DNA from: UBA4416 sp040389965
GTDB taxonomy: Bacteria > Bacteroidota > Bacteroidia > B-17B0 > Aurantibacillaceae
Length of the DNA: 64,000 nt
Direction: 5' to 3'
Assembly: GCA_040389965.1 (NCBI GenBank)
Contig: JAZJZF010000036.1
Coordinates: 22,636-86,635 of the forward strand
The stretch's first letter is position 1. Each line of letters starts with the position of its first letter. The translations under genes and the position numbers were made by a program. Shown here in pieces: positions 38,060-47,292 of the stretch. The notes beneath the pieces are model-generated. The model saw only the letters and a list, made by a program, of their open reading frames with translations. It had not been told where the DNA came from and did not search any database.

Positions 38060-39217
38060 TTAGAACACTTTTACACTACCGTTTTTGATAATGTAATCTA
38101 CCCCGTTAATGTTGAATTTTTTACCGGTTGTTTGCATCATTAGGTTGGTAATATCCTGTTCTATGGTATGCAGGGAACCTTTTGTTTTATAGGCAATATT
38201 CAAGTAATCTTCGTTAATTTCCATGCCCTCATAAACCCCGCATAATATCACATGTATAGGAACTTTTATCCGCGATAGTAATTTTATATCACGCGCTTTT
38301 GCCCAGTTATCTGCTATTAATACAATATCATCCACTTTACCGCTTCTGTTAAGCCCGTATAGAATAGCTTCTATCACATTTTCAGGAGCATCGCCGCCCG
38401 TTCCTTTTTTAATGGTTAGCTCCATGGTGGTTATCAATTCTTCCATGTTCTTTGCTCTGCAATGGTACACACCACCTGTAGCACCTATTTTCTTTTCATC
38501 GTCACGCTTTTTGTCCCCATCATTAAAAAAAACAAAATGCTGGCTCATGGTATCTTTTAAAAAGTGCAGCTTTAACCAGGTGCTAACCTGCTGCCCGTAG
38601 GGGTACATACTTCCTGTAAGATCTGCGACAATGAGCTTATTCTTCCATTCTTTATGTTTCTTTAATACATTAAACACTACCTGGTTGGCAGTATCTGCAA
38701 TATTGGGCTGTAAATCGGTTTCGCTATCGGTGGTGCGGCTTTCAAACGAAAAATTTCCTTTTTTGTCATACACTCTATAATAGCCGTTAAGGTTTCCTTT
38801 TTTATAATCTCCTTCCGCTTTTATATTCCCGTTTGGATAGTAGGAGAGCTCCAGTCCTTCTTTAACGCCACCTCTAAAGGTTTCAAAAAAATCTTTCTTG
38901 CATTTTTTCGAATAATAGATGCTTGGCCCGTCTAATAGCCCATCCTTGTAATACGACTCCTGTTCAATGCAATCGGGCTCATCAAACCATTTAATTTCGA
39001 GTCCCTGTTTTTTATTGTTTTTGTAAATAACCTCTTCCCTTAAATCGCCATTGGCCCAAAATTCTTTCCACACGCCTTGTTTCAGGCTATCCTTATCCAT
39101 CACATTTATGGTATCGTTTTCGTAAATTTTGTAGCTAATAAGCGATTGCCCGCTTACTGTTAAACAACAGCAAAGGGTACATAAAAAAAATGCGGATATG
39201 AGAAGATGCTTTTTCAG
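38060..39217 (-). CDS. Secreted YwqK/MORN-repeat plus vWA-like protein (non-ATG start)
   Basis: The best ATG/GTG (39103) gives 347 aa and leaves out a clear signal peptide. The frame stays open to 39223 and reads LKKHLLISAFFLCTLCCCLT, then VSGQ. No ATG, GTG or TTG exists there; the first usable codon is CTG at 39217, so CTG initiation or a start mutated from ATG is proposed. The mature part begins with YwqK/MORN-like repeats (GVWKEFWANGDLREEVIYKN, GLELSYYPNGNIKAEGDY; to about 140) followed by a vWA-like fold (LIVADLTGSMYPYG, residues about 195-330) whose DLTGSM resembles a MIDAS DxSxS with Thr in place of the first Ser. It probably lies just upstream of ribF in one transcript. Confidence 0.7.
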   Translation of the reverse strand: MKKHLLISAFFLCTLCCCLTVSGQSLISYKIYENDTINVMDKDSLKQGVWKEFWANGDLREEVIYKNNKKQGLEIKWFDEPDCIEQESYYKDGLLDGPSIYYSKKCKKDFFETFRGGVKEGLELSYYPNGNIKAEGDYKKGNLNGYYRVYDKKGNFSFESRTTDSETDLQPNIADTANQVVFNVLKKHKEWKNKLIVADLTGSMYPYGQQVSTWLKLHFLKDTMSQHFVFFNDGDKKRDDEKKIGATGGVYHCRAKNMEELITTMELTIKKGTGGDAPENVIEAILYGLNRSGKVDDIVLIADNWAKARDIKLLSRIKVPIHVILCGVYEGMEINEDYLNIAYKTKGSLHTIEQDITNLMMQTTGKKFNINGVDYIIKNGSVKVF

Positions 39218-39231
39218 TACTTAAAATTGAT

Positions 39232-39239
39232 TAAATTTG
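39232..39239 (+). promoter_or_regulatory. Promoter -7 element upstream of pheS
   Basis: TAAATTTG matches the Bacteroidota TAnnTTTG -7 box, 20 nt before the pheS ATG. No clear TTG -33 box at the usual distance was verified. Confidence 0.5.
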
Positions 39240-39258
39240 TGGTTATTATCAAATTATT

Positions 39259-40284
39259 ATGTTAGAAAAAATAAACAATCTGTTATCAGAAGTAGAAGAG
39301 TTTGCGGCTCAGAGTAAAGAGCAGGTGGAAGAATACCGTATTAAATGGTTGAGTAAAAAAGGCCAGATAACATCGTTGTTTGATGATTTTAAAAATGTAG
39401 CTCCTGATGTAAAGCGTGAAATGGGTCAGAAATTAAATGAACTCAGAAATAAAGCGCAGGATAAAATTAACGACTTTAAAGAAAAATTTGACAAGTCTTC
39501 GGATAAACAGGTTTCCAAAGAATTTGACCTTACTGTTCCTTCAGATCCTACGATTCAGATTGGTTCAAGACATCCCTTATCATTGGTAAAAAATGAGATC
39601 GTAGAGGTGTTTGCCCGCATTGGTTTTACGGTAAGTGACGGGAGGGAAATTGAAGATGACTGGCATAATTTTACGGCACTCAATACTCCCGAAAACCATC
39701 CGGCACGTGATATGCAGGACACTTTTTATGTGGAACTAAACCCCGAAATGGTATTACGTACTCAAACCTCATCGGTACAGGTACATATTATGGAAAATCA
39801 AAAACCGCCTATCCGTACTATTTCGCCGGGCAGGGTTTACCGTAACGAAGCCATTAGTGCCCGCGCGCATTGCCAGTTCCACCAGATAGAAGGTTTATAT
39901 ATTGATGAAAAAGTATCGTTTGCCGACTTGAAACAAACTTTGAATTTTTTCGTGAAAGAATTATTTGGCACGGAAACAAAAATAAGAATGCGCCCAAGTT
40001 ATTTCCCGTTTACAGAACCAAGTGCTGAAGTAGATATTAGCTGTACCATATGTAATGGTGCCGGTTGTAACGTATGTAAATATACAGGCTGGCTCGAAAT
40101 TTTAGGCTGTGGTATGGTTGATCCTCAGGTATTGGAAAATTGCGGGATCGACAATAAAAAATACAGCGGCTTTGCTTTTGGAATGGGTATTGAACGTATT
40201 GCCATGCTTAAATACCGTGTGAAAGATCTTCGTTTATTTTTTGAAAATGATGTGCGCTTCCTAAAACAATTTACCGGAGAATAA
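39259..40284 (+). CDS. pheS: Phenylalanyl-tRNA synthetase alpha subunit
   Basis: 341 residues, standard for bacterial PheS. N-terminal coiled-coil (about 1-85), catalytic core with motif 2 (RTQTSSVQVHIME, RTISPGRVYRNEAISARAH, QFHQIEGLYID) and motif 3 (FAFGMGIERIAMLKYRV). A Cys-rich insert (SCTICNGAGCNVCKYTGWLE) is present; such inserts are common in this phylum. With PheT, elsewhere, it charges tRNA-Phe. Followed after 3 nt by a small TPR gene. Confidence 0.97.
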   Translation: MLEKINNLLSEVEEFAAQSKEQVEEYRIKWLSKKGQITSLFDDFKNVAPDVKREMGQKLNELRNKAQDKINDFKEKFDKSSDKQVSKEFDLTVPSDPTIQIGSRHPLSLVKNEIVEVFARIGFTVSDGREIEDDWHNFTALNTPENHPARDMQDTFYVELNPEMVLRTQTSSVQVHIMENQKPPIRTISPGRVYRNEAISARAHCQFHQIEGLYIDEKVSFADLKQTLNFFVKELFGTETKIRMRPSYFPFTEPSAEVDISCTICNGAGCNVCKYTGWLEILGCGMVDPQVLENCGIDNKKYSGFAFGMGIERIAMLKYRVKDLRLFFENDVRFLKQFTGE

Positions 40285-40287
40285 ACA

Positions 40288-40611
40288 ATGGAAAGGCTTC
40301 CGAGAAAAGAGATGATTTTTGACATGCTGTTGCTGGAGCCTAATGATGTATTTTTAAATTATGCCCTGGCAATGGAATATATTGCCTCTACAGATTTCAA
40401 AAGTGCCGAAACGCAACTTCGGAAAACATTAACTATAAACCCGGAGTATCTGCCTTGCTTTTATCAGCTCGGACAATTGAATGAAAAGTTAGAAGACAAT
40501 GAAACAGCCATTTCCTTTTATAAACAAGGGCTGGAGCTTGCCAAAAAACAAGGCAATAGAAAAGCCATGGGCGAATTAAATGAAGCGTTGTGGATGCTGG
40601 AAGATGAGTGA
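40288..40611 (+). CDS. Small TPR protein
   Basis: 107 residues with about two tetratricopeptide repeats (NYALAMEYIASTDFKSAETQ, PCFYQLGQLNEKLEDNETAI). No signal peptide. It begins 3 nt after pheS and is probably translationally coupled; such pheS-linked TPR genes are frequent in Bacteroidota. Protein partner unknown. Confidence 0.8.
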   Translation: MERLPRKEMIFDMLLLEPNDVFLNYALAMEYIASTDFKSAETQLRKTLTINPEYLPCFYQLGQLNEKLEDNETAISFYKQGLELAKKQGNRKAMGELNEALWMLEDE

Positions 40612-40666
40612 TAGTGATTGAAATTAGTTTTAAATCATTAATTTTAGTTTTGGTGATTATTTTTCT

Positions 40667-42664
40667 ATGATTCTAAAATTTGTTTATGCCTTTTTGTGTT
40701 GCCTGTGTTTTGTATCTATGCAGGCGCAAACTATCATAGATATAAAGCATCCTAAAAACGATACCACAACGGTAAATGCCCTTAATAAGCTTGGGAGGGA
40801 ATATCTTTTAGTGACAGATTATTTTAAAGCGGATTCCTGCTTTGATGAAGCTTTAAAAATAGCGGCGCCCCTTCAGTATAAAAGAGGCCTGTTCAATATC
40901 TATAATCAAAAAGGTGTTATTTACTGGTACCGTGATGAGTTTTCAAAAGCCTTACAAAACTATTTAAAAGCACTTAAAATCGCGGAAGAGCTCAACGATC
41001 GTTTTTTAATATCCCGGTCGCAGGCCAATGTAGGTTTGGTGTTTATTAGTCAGAAAGAATTTTCCAAAGCCTTAATCTATTATACCAAAGCCTTAAAACT
41101 AAAAGAAGACCTGCACGAAACCAGAGGAGTATCAGCTATTCTTAATAACATTGGCACGATCTATCAGGCCCGTAAAGACTATCAGCAGGCGTTAATGCAT
41201 TTTTCAAGGTCTTTAGAGATAGCCCGTGCCGATACCAATCATGGCATGGAAGCATTAGATCTATCGTCGATAGCCGAAATTTATGAATTACAACAAAATC
41301 AGGAGAAAGCGCTGGCCACTTATATCGAAGCCTTAGACATTTCGGAACACTACAAGGACAAAATTCTGGTGCCTATTATGCAACATAAAATTGCGGCTAT
41401 TTATATTCAGCAAAAAAAGTATGATGCCGCGCAAACCTTTTTAGAAAGTGGCTTAAACGTATCGCTCGAAACAGGCGATCTGGGAACCCAGAAAGACATT
41501 AACCGAAGCCTGAGCGAATTATTTGCCATAAATAACAACTGGAAACGTTCTTACCTCCATTACAAAACCTATACTGCCCTAAAGGATAGCATTTATAATG
41601 AGAACAAAACCAAAGACATGGTGAGGAATGAAATGAATTTTGATTTTGATAAAAAGCAGGCTCTGGATAAAAAAGAACAGGAGAAAAAAGATGCCGTCAC
41701 AGCTGAAGAAATCAAGCAACAGCGCATGCAGCGGAACTATTTTATTATAGGCTTTATACTGATGTTAATTGTGGCAGGGCTTGTATACCGCAGTTACAGA
41801 CAAAAACAAAAAGCCAACAACATCATTGCTCTTCAAAAACAGGAAGTAGAGAAGCAAAAAGAGATTGTCGAAAATCAAAAACAATCGCTCGAAGAACATC
41901 AGAAAGAAATAATAGATTCCATTACCTACGCCAAGCGATTGCAGGAAGCAATTTTGCCGCCACAGGAATTTATAAATACCTACTTACCCCATAATTTTAT
42001 TTACTATAAGCCAAAAGATCTGGTGGCGGGCGATTTTTATTGGGCGGAAGCCATTAACGGACTTTTCTTTATTGCCGCCGCCGACAGCACCGGGCATGGT
42101 GTTCCGGGGTGCATGGTATCAGTAGTTTGTAGCAATGCGCTAAACAGAAGCGTGAAAGAATTTAATATTACAGATACCGGAAAAATTCTTGAAAAAACCA
42201 GAGAGCTGGTAGTAGAAACCTTTGAAAAAAGCACCAATGAGGTAAAGGACGGGATGGATATTTCTTTGCTGTGTATCGATACTAAAAACAAAAAAATAAT
42301 ATGGAGTGGAGCCAACAATCCACTATGGTATATCGAGAGTGCCGGAGATGTTAGCCCTGCCATTACGGAAATTAAAGCCGACAAACAACCTATTGGCAAA
42401 ACAGATTCCCCAAAGCCTTTTACGAATCACGAAATAGAGTATAAGGTGGCTACGACTTTTTATTTATTTACCGACGGTTACGCGGATCAGTTTGGTGGCG
42501 AAAAAGGAAAAAAATTCAAATACAAACAATTTTCGAATCTGCTTTTACAAAATTACCGTTTAAGCATGCAGGAGCAGAAAGACCTTTTGGATAAGGCTTT
42601 CCAGAACTGGCGGGGCGATCTGGAACAGGTAGATGATGTATGCGTGATTGGAATAAAATTATAA
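40667..42664 (+). CDS. TPR-containing SpoIIE-type PP2C phosphatase
   Basis: 665 residues: signal peptide (MILKFVYAFLCCLCFVSMQA), a periplasmic TPR array (about 25-310), a membrane helix (YFIIGFILMLIVAGLVY, about 362-378), a coiled coil (KQEVEKQKEIVENQKQSLEE) and a C-terminal SpoIIE/PP2C phosphatase (about 430-665) with metal ligands in LVAGDFYW, AADSTGHGVPG, DGMDISLLC and DDVCVIGI. It likely dephosphorylates a serine/threonine-phosphorylated regulator. A -7-like TAGTTTTG lies at about 40645. It is convergent with the M23 gene, with 3 nt between stops. Confidence 0.9.
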   Translation: MILKFVYAFLCCLCFVSMQAQTIIDIKHPKNDTTTVNALNKLGREYLLVTDYFKADSCFDEALKIAAPLQYKRGLFNIYNQKGVIYWYRDEFSKALQNYLKALKIAEELNDRFLISRSQANVGLVFISQKEFSKALIYYTKALKLKEDLHETRGVSAILNNIGTIYQARKDYQQALMHFSRSLEIARADTNHGMEALDLSSIAEIYELQQNQEKALATYIEALDISEHYKDKILVPIMQHKIAAIYIQQKKYDAAQTFLESGLNVSLETGDLGTQKDINRSLSELFAINNNWKRSYLHYKTYTALKDSIYNENKTKDMVRNEMNFDFDKKQALDKKEQEKKDAVTAEEIKQQRMQRNYFIIGFILMLIVAGLVYRSYRQKQKANNIIALQKQEVEKQKEIVENQKQSLEEHQKEIIDSITYAKRLQEAILPPQEFINTYLPHNFIYYKPKDLVAGDFYWAEAINGLFFIAAADSTGHGVPGCMVSVVCSNALNRSVKEFNITDTGKILEKTRELVVETFEKSTNEVKDGMDISLLCIDTKNKKIIWSGANNPLWYIESAGDVSPAITEIKADKQPIGKTDSPKPFTNHEIEYKVATTFYLFTDGYADQFGGEKGKKFKYKQFSNLLLQNYRLSMQEQKDLLDKAFQNWRGDLEQVDDVCVIGIKL

Positions 42665-42667
42665 CGG

Positions 42668-44329
42668 TTAGCGCACTGTCTTAAACTCATACAATCCTTT
42701 ATTTCCAACCTTATCGAGCACTTCCAGTCTTATCGTGACTGCTCCCACAGGAGTAGTCTCATCAAAGTAACAGGTTATTTTATCAGACTTAGCATCGTAT
42801 TCTGCTATTTGCCAGGTATCATTTATGTATAGATTATACTCCCCTATTCCACTCATGGCATCTATTACTTTAAAAGTAATGGCTTTAGCGTCTTTTAAAG
42901 TGGCTGTTTTCGATTTGGCCAGAGCACAGGTAATCACAGGGTTTACCGTATCGTAACCGTAATTAAAGTTCCCGAAAGCTTTGGGTTCGGCTCGTAACCA
43001 GCCGTCTTCAAACTTACTGTTTACCACATCACCATTTACCAGCATTACCAGTTTCGACTCTTTATCTTTTAAGGGCCTCGAGATTTTTAAACCTATTTTA
43101 AAGGCCCTGATGAGCTTTTCGTTTTTATCACCTATCTCTATGCCTCCATTTACAGGCGCTTTCATAAATACTTTTTGGTGCAGGTACGTATTATAAGCTA
43201 ACGCACCTTTAGGAACCATCATCTCAAAGCCGGCTTGCTTCAACACAAAATCCTTGTTACAATAGGCATTATAAACAGTTGTATTAGCAGCATAGCCCGT
43301 TATTTTTTTTGCCCTTACATAAAACGTTAATGTATTGGCATTTCCTTTTTCATCAAATACCGTTAGTTCCATGGTATGCAACAAAGTATCCTTTAGTTCA
43401 ATTTTACCACCATTCACAAGGGTTTTATAGATAGGCACATCATAACAGGCCGGCGAAAAACATTTTTGAAATTTAATGCTGCCCACTTTTTCACTAAATA
43501 TGTTGACATAACGGGCATTATCAAAACTGATATTATTTAACTGATGATGATAGATCAATTGTCCATCCAATTTTAATTTTGCTTCGTAGATGGTATTTTT
43601 ATTGGTAGTGCCATCTGCCAGGTCGTAGCCTGCAAAGCCAATGGCAAAGGTATTTTGTGGCAACAGAAAAGTATTTTTAGCAACGGTTAATACATTTGCT
43701 TTACTATTTGTCGCATTTAATTCCTGCTGAATATGAGAACTGTCTGCCGTATTATAAATAGCCAGATGACTTATTACCGGTTTCACGTTATCCTTTATAT
43801 TATAGATCAATAAAGGGTTTAAGGGTACTTCCGATTTTTCGTCCCTTATTTCGAAATGCAAATGTGGCCCTGTAGAACTCCCTGTATTGCCTGTATAACC
43901 AATGACTTCTCCTTGTTTTACAACCAACTCGTTAGCCGCAGGAAACAATTCGATCTCATTTTTTTTCTGTTCCTTTTGTTTCTGTTTTACATAAGCATCA
44001 ATCTTGCCGGCATACTTTTGCTGGTGTGCATAAACAGTAACGTAACCGTTAGTATGTGTTACATAGAGTGCTTTTCCATAGCCTCCACTGCTTATTTTAA
44101 TACGGCTGATATAGCCATCGGCCACACATTTAACAGGTAAATTAAGCGTAGGATCTGTGCTAAAATCAAGTCCCGCATGAAAATGATTGGGTCTTAATTC
44201 TCCATAATTACCAGTAATGACAGGCACTCTATCCAGAGGGTAGGAAAATCGCAAACCGTTATCCTGACCATAACCGAATGATGAAACGTATGTTAAAAAA
44301 AGAAAAAATAGGGCTCTGAAATTTATCAT
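42668..44329 (-). CDS. M23 peptidoglycan endopeptidase
   Basis: About 553 residues from MINFRALFFLFLTYVSSFG (44329), preferred as the signal peptide start. The M23/LytM domain (about 25-190) has the zinc ligands of HFHAGLDF (H51, D55) and the GPHLHFEI motif (HxH), both intact. The remaining 350 residues are beta-rich Ig-like domains, larger than in typical M23 proteins. It probably cuts cell-wall cross-links in the periplasm during growth or division. Confidence 0.92.
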   Translation of the reverse strand: MINFRALFFLFLTYVSSFGYGQDNGLRFSYPLDRVPVITGNYGELRPNHFHAGLDFSTDPTLNLPVKCVADGYISRIKISSGGYGKALYVTHTNGYVTVYAHQQKYAGKIDAYVKQKQKEQKKNEIELFPAANELVVKQGEVIGYTGNTGSSTGPHLHFEIRDEKSEVPLNPLLIYNIKDNVKPVISHLAIYNTADSSHIQQELNATNSKANVLTVAKNTFLLPQNTFAIGFAGYDLADGTTNKNTIYEAKLKLDGQLIYHHQLNNISFDNARYVNIFSEKVGSIKFQKCFSPACYDVPIYKTLVNGGKIELKDTLLHTMELTVFDEKGNANTLTFYVRAKKITGYAANTTVYNAYCNKDFVLKQAGFEMMVPKGALAYNTYLHQKVFMKAPVNGGIEIGDKNEKLIRAFKIGLKISRPLKDKESKLVMLVNGDVVNSKFEDGWLRAEPKAFGNFNYGYDTVNPVITCALAKSKTATLKDAKAITFKVIDAMSGIGEYNLYINDTWQIAEYDAKSDKITCYFDETTPVGAVTIRLEVLDKVGNKGLYEFKTVR

Positions 44330-44437
44330 TATGGTTAGGTTAAATTGCTGTGACTTAATTAACAACGTGTTGTTGATGCAAAGTTAAGACGCTAAGTAAA
44401 AGGCGTTCGTCTAACCTCTATTTTTAACCAACAATAA

Positions 44438-44478
44438 ACTGTTTATGAAGCATGAATGATTCGTGCTTCATAAACAGT
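44438..44478. promoter_or_regulatory. Long perfect inverted repeat upstream of the coiled-coil gene
   Basis: Arms ACTGTTTATGAAGCA and TGCTTCATAAACAGT (15 bp perfect) around an 11-nt centre, which can add four more pairs with one wobble. It ends 18 nt before the coiled-coil gene's ATG. No U run follows on the plus strand, so it looks more like an operator or 5'-leader hairpin than a terminator. Confidence 0.7.
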
Positions 44479-44496
44479 ACTATAAATTAATTGAGC

Positions 44497-46812
44497 ATGA
44501 ATGTAGAAAACATTAAATCGGAATTACAACAGGTCCTGGATAGCGACGTAGCGCTGCGTAAGGAGTACAATGTAATTAAACGTTCCTTAAGCGATTACCG
44601 CAATCAGTTGATTGAGCGTGACGAAGATTGTAAGCGTTTACAGGTTTCGATCGATGTATTAAATACAAAGCTCATGGTGATGGAGCGTGACAATGTGAAC
44701 CTGAAAGGCGAAGTAAGCTCGTTTAAAGAATTACGCAACAGCATCCGTGAGCAATTACAGGAAAAACAAAACGAGATCGATGCCTTGTTGGTTAAGATCG
44801 ACGAATTAACAGCACAACTTTCTTCCATTTCATCTGAATACGAATTACAAATAGCTGACCTGCAATCTGCGTCACAAGCAGAAATTTCAGGATTAAAAGA
44901 AGCTTACGAAGCACAGATTACCGAGTTAAAAACAAGTTCATCCTACCAACAAAGTGGCCTCCGTACCGAGTTGGAACAAAAAATGAACGAGCTTACTCAA
45001 ACTTATCAATCTTCGCATGAAGAAACGGTTTCTTCTTACGAATCTAAAATTGAAAGCTTAACTGCCGGGTATAACAGCCAGCTGGAAGCCCTGAAACAGG
45101 AAGCTGAAAGCCGCGTCTCTTCTTTATCGAACAATAGCGAAGAAACTTTAACGGGTATTACCAACGAATACGAATTAAAGATCAGCGGCTTAACCTATCA
45201 ATGGAATAACGAAAAATCGGAATTGTTATCAGGCCACGAAAACCGGGTTACTGCTTTAACAGATGCTTTTGCAAACGAAAAAGAAACCTTGGTTTCAGGT
45301 TACGAATCGCAAATAGCAGATCTTAATCTTCAGCTAACCAACAAACAAAACGAATTTGAAACTGAGCGAAATGCTACGATGGAATCCATTACCAATTCAT
45401 TCCTTGAAAAAGAGAACGAATTAAAAATGGCCTTCGAAGCAAAAATCACTTCCATTCAAAATGAATCTATCAGTTTAACAAACCAGCTGATTTCTGAATA
45501 CGATGAGAAATTATCGAATACAGTGATTCATTCTACCTCACAAAATTCAAAACTGTCAGAAGACCTTCATGCTTTATCAGTAGATAATGAAGCGCTCAAA
45601 TCAAGTATTGGAGAATTAAGCAATACCATTACTTCCCAGGCAACACAAATTGAATCTTTAACCGCTGAGTTGGCTTCAAGTACTTCGGAACTGTCTGCCA
45701 AAACAGAAAGTCACCAATCTTTGTCGTCAGAATTTCAAAGCTACAAAACCGCGCAGCTATCGACTCTTGATCAACAGATTATAACACTAAACGCTAAAAT
45801 ATCGGAGCTTGAATCGGGTATTTTGGCTAAAGAAGGAATTATTTCCAATCTGAATGCCGCCTTCGATTTACAAACTTCCGAATACAATTCCTTAACGGAA
45901 TCTCATACTTCCTTAAAGGAAGCGTTCAGTAATTTAAACTCCTCCTTTGAGACTGAGAAAACCAATTTCGATAACTTTATCAATGAGCTTTCAACCAGTA
46001 ACACACAGGCTTTGGAAAGTAAAGACATTGAGTTTGCCAAGCTATTAGCAGAAAACACGTCTTTGATCTCTGAAATTGACAGCATTGCCGATAAATTGGA
46101 AATAACCGAGCAACAACTGGAATTGGTTAATACAGAATTATCGGAACTAAAAGTAGTGGCCGAAGGCAGAGCGGAAGATTTAAAAGACACGCTTAACGCG
46201 AAGAATTTTGAAATAACAACCCTCACGGCCAATAATTCTGCCTTGCAGGCCGAACTGGATTTGTTAAAATCGGAAGTGGAAAATTTACGTGGCGAATTAG
46301 CCGGTTCACAGACTTCTTCGGAGCAGGTAAGCAGCATGCAAAATGAATTGAACGGGCTGGTTTCGCAAAAAGAAGCCCTGGAACAACAATTAGCTTCCTT
46401 ACAAACTACTATTAGCGCTTTAAATAGTGAGGTTAGTACGCTGAATAACTCTATTTCCGAATACGAAACGGAGATCGCCAACTTAAGATCTCAGGCAAAA
46501 ACCGATGAACAGGAGGCCTTTATTGACCGTTTATTTAAACAAATTGACCTGTTGAGCGACGAACGCTTAAACCTTTTAAATGAAAAAGAGGAAATGGCCA
46601 ATCAATTGTTAAAAATGAACGAAACGGTCTTTAATATTTCGCAATATGTTGATAATCATAATATTGACATAAAAGAATTGGATAATCACCGAAAAAATGT
46701 TATTTTAGCAAATAGTTCAAGTAATGTCGGTTCTGAGAAAACCGTTATGAAAAAACAAATTAATGAGTTGGTGCGTGAAATTGATAAATGTATTGCTCTG
46801 TTGAGTGCTTAA
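44497..46812 (+). CDS. Large coiled-coil protein, zapA-linked
   Basis: About 771 residues starting at ATG 44497 (MNVENIKSELQQVL) rather than TTG 44491. Nearly the whole length is heptad-rich coiled coil (ASQAEISGLKEAYEAQITEL, many repeated IADLNLQLTNK-like units). No membrane segment or signal peptide, so cytoplasmic. The last 90 residues change character (DRLFKQIDLLSDERLNLLNE, NISQYVDNHNIDIKELDNHR). It is 20 nt upstream of zapA and precedes rny, so a structural role at the division site or nucleoid is suggested by context only. Confidence 0.8.
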   Translation: MNVENIKSELQQVLDSDVALRKEYNVIKRSLSDYRNQLIERDEDCKRLQVSIDVLNTKLMVMERDNVNLKGEVSSFKELRNSIREQLQEKQNEIDALLVKIDELTAQLSSISSEYELQIADLQSASQAEISGLKEAYEAQITELKTSSSYQQSGLRTELEQKMNELTQTYQSSHEETVSSYESKIESLTAGYNSQLEALKQEAESRVSSLSNNSEETLTGITNEYELKISGLTYQWNNEKSELLSGHENRVTALTDAFANEKETLVSGYESQIADLNLQLTNKQNEFETERNATMESITNSFLEKENELKMAFEAKITSIQNESISLTNQLISEYDEKLSNTVIHSTSQNSKLSEDLHALSVDNEALKSSIGELSNTITSQATQIESLTAELASSTSELSAKTESHQSLSSEFQSYKTAQLSTLDQQIITLNAKISELESGILAKEGIISNLNAAFDLQTSEYNSLTESHTSLKEAFSNLNSSFETEKTNFDNFINELSTSNTQALESKDIEFAKLLAENTSLISEIDSIADKLEITEQQLELVNTELSELKVVAEGRAEDLKDTLNAKNFEITTLTANNSALQAELDLLKSEVENLRGELAGSQTSSEQVSSMQNELNGLVSQKEALEQQLASLQTTISALNSEVSTLNNSISEYETEIANLRSQAKTDEQEAFIDRLFKQIDLLSDERLNLLNEKEEMANQLLKMNETVFNISQYVDNHNIDIKELDNHRKNVILANSSSNVGSEKTVMKKQINELVREIDKCIALLSA

Positions 46813-46832
46813 AAGAAAATTAGCTTTGTTTA

Positions 46833-47141
46833 ATGAGCGACGTAAGTGTTAAAGTAGAAATTGCAGGTGGATTATATCCGCTAAAAGTTAAAAGTGAGGA
46901 CGAACGAAGCGTTAAACAGGCAGTAGAACTTATAAATCGTAAAATTTCGGAGTTCGAAAGAACCTACGGAGTAAAGGATAAAAAAGATATTTTGGCAATG
47001 GTGGCCTTGCAATTAGTTTCAGAATTGCAAAAGGAGAAGACTACAGCCGAAAAAGAGTTAAGCACTCTTAAAAATGTGTTGGGAGATGTAGAGCAAATGT
47101 TGGCAAAACATCAATCAAACATAGAAAACACAGAAGAATAA
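46833..47141 (+). CDS. zapA: Cell division protein ZapA
   Basis: 102 residues: ZapA N-terminal fold (VKVEIAGGLYPLKVKSEDER, SVKQAVELINRKISEFERTY) and a C-terminal coiled coil (LQKEKTTAEKELSTLKNVL). ZapA cross-links FtsZ protofilaments at the division ring. The start MSDVSVKVEIAG is typical. TAGCTTTG (46821-46828) resembles a -7 box, but it is too close to the ATG to be its own leadered promoter, so transcription with the upstream gene is more likely. Confidence 0.9.
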   Translation: MSDVSVKVEIAGGLYPLKVKSEDERSVKQAVELINRKISEFERTYGVKDKKDILAMVALQLVSELQKEKTTAEKELSTLKNVLGDVEQMLAKHQSNIENTEE

Positions 47142-47171
47142 TATATTAACGTCTTTTAGTAAGACCATTTT

Positions 47172-47216
47172 ACGCACAAACAGTTTGATGAAGATCGAAT
47201 CGTTTGTGCGTTTTTT
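47172..47216 (+). terminator. Terminator after zapA
   Basis: Stem ACGCACAAAC (47172-47181) with GTTTGTGCGT (47202-47211), a 20-nt loop and a T6 run. The long loop is unusual. 6S RNA sits next to zapA in some bacteria, but no 6S-like extended bulged hairpin is evident here. Confidence 0.7.
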
Positions 47217-47292
47217 ATTGATCAATACCCGGATAGTCGCCCCGGTTAAAGATCAAGCATAATATAAACAATGTGCGACAAAACACTATTTT

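Noticed and set aside
45903..46481. 192-codon minus-strand frame
   Set aside because: Antisense shadow of the coiled-coil gene, Ser/Cys/Leu-rich as expected from reversed heptads.
47142..47292. 6S RNA next to zapA
   Set aside because: Only a 10-bp stem with T run is present, consistent with a terminator; no extended bulged hairpin is visible.
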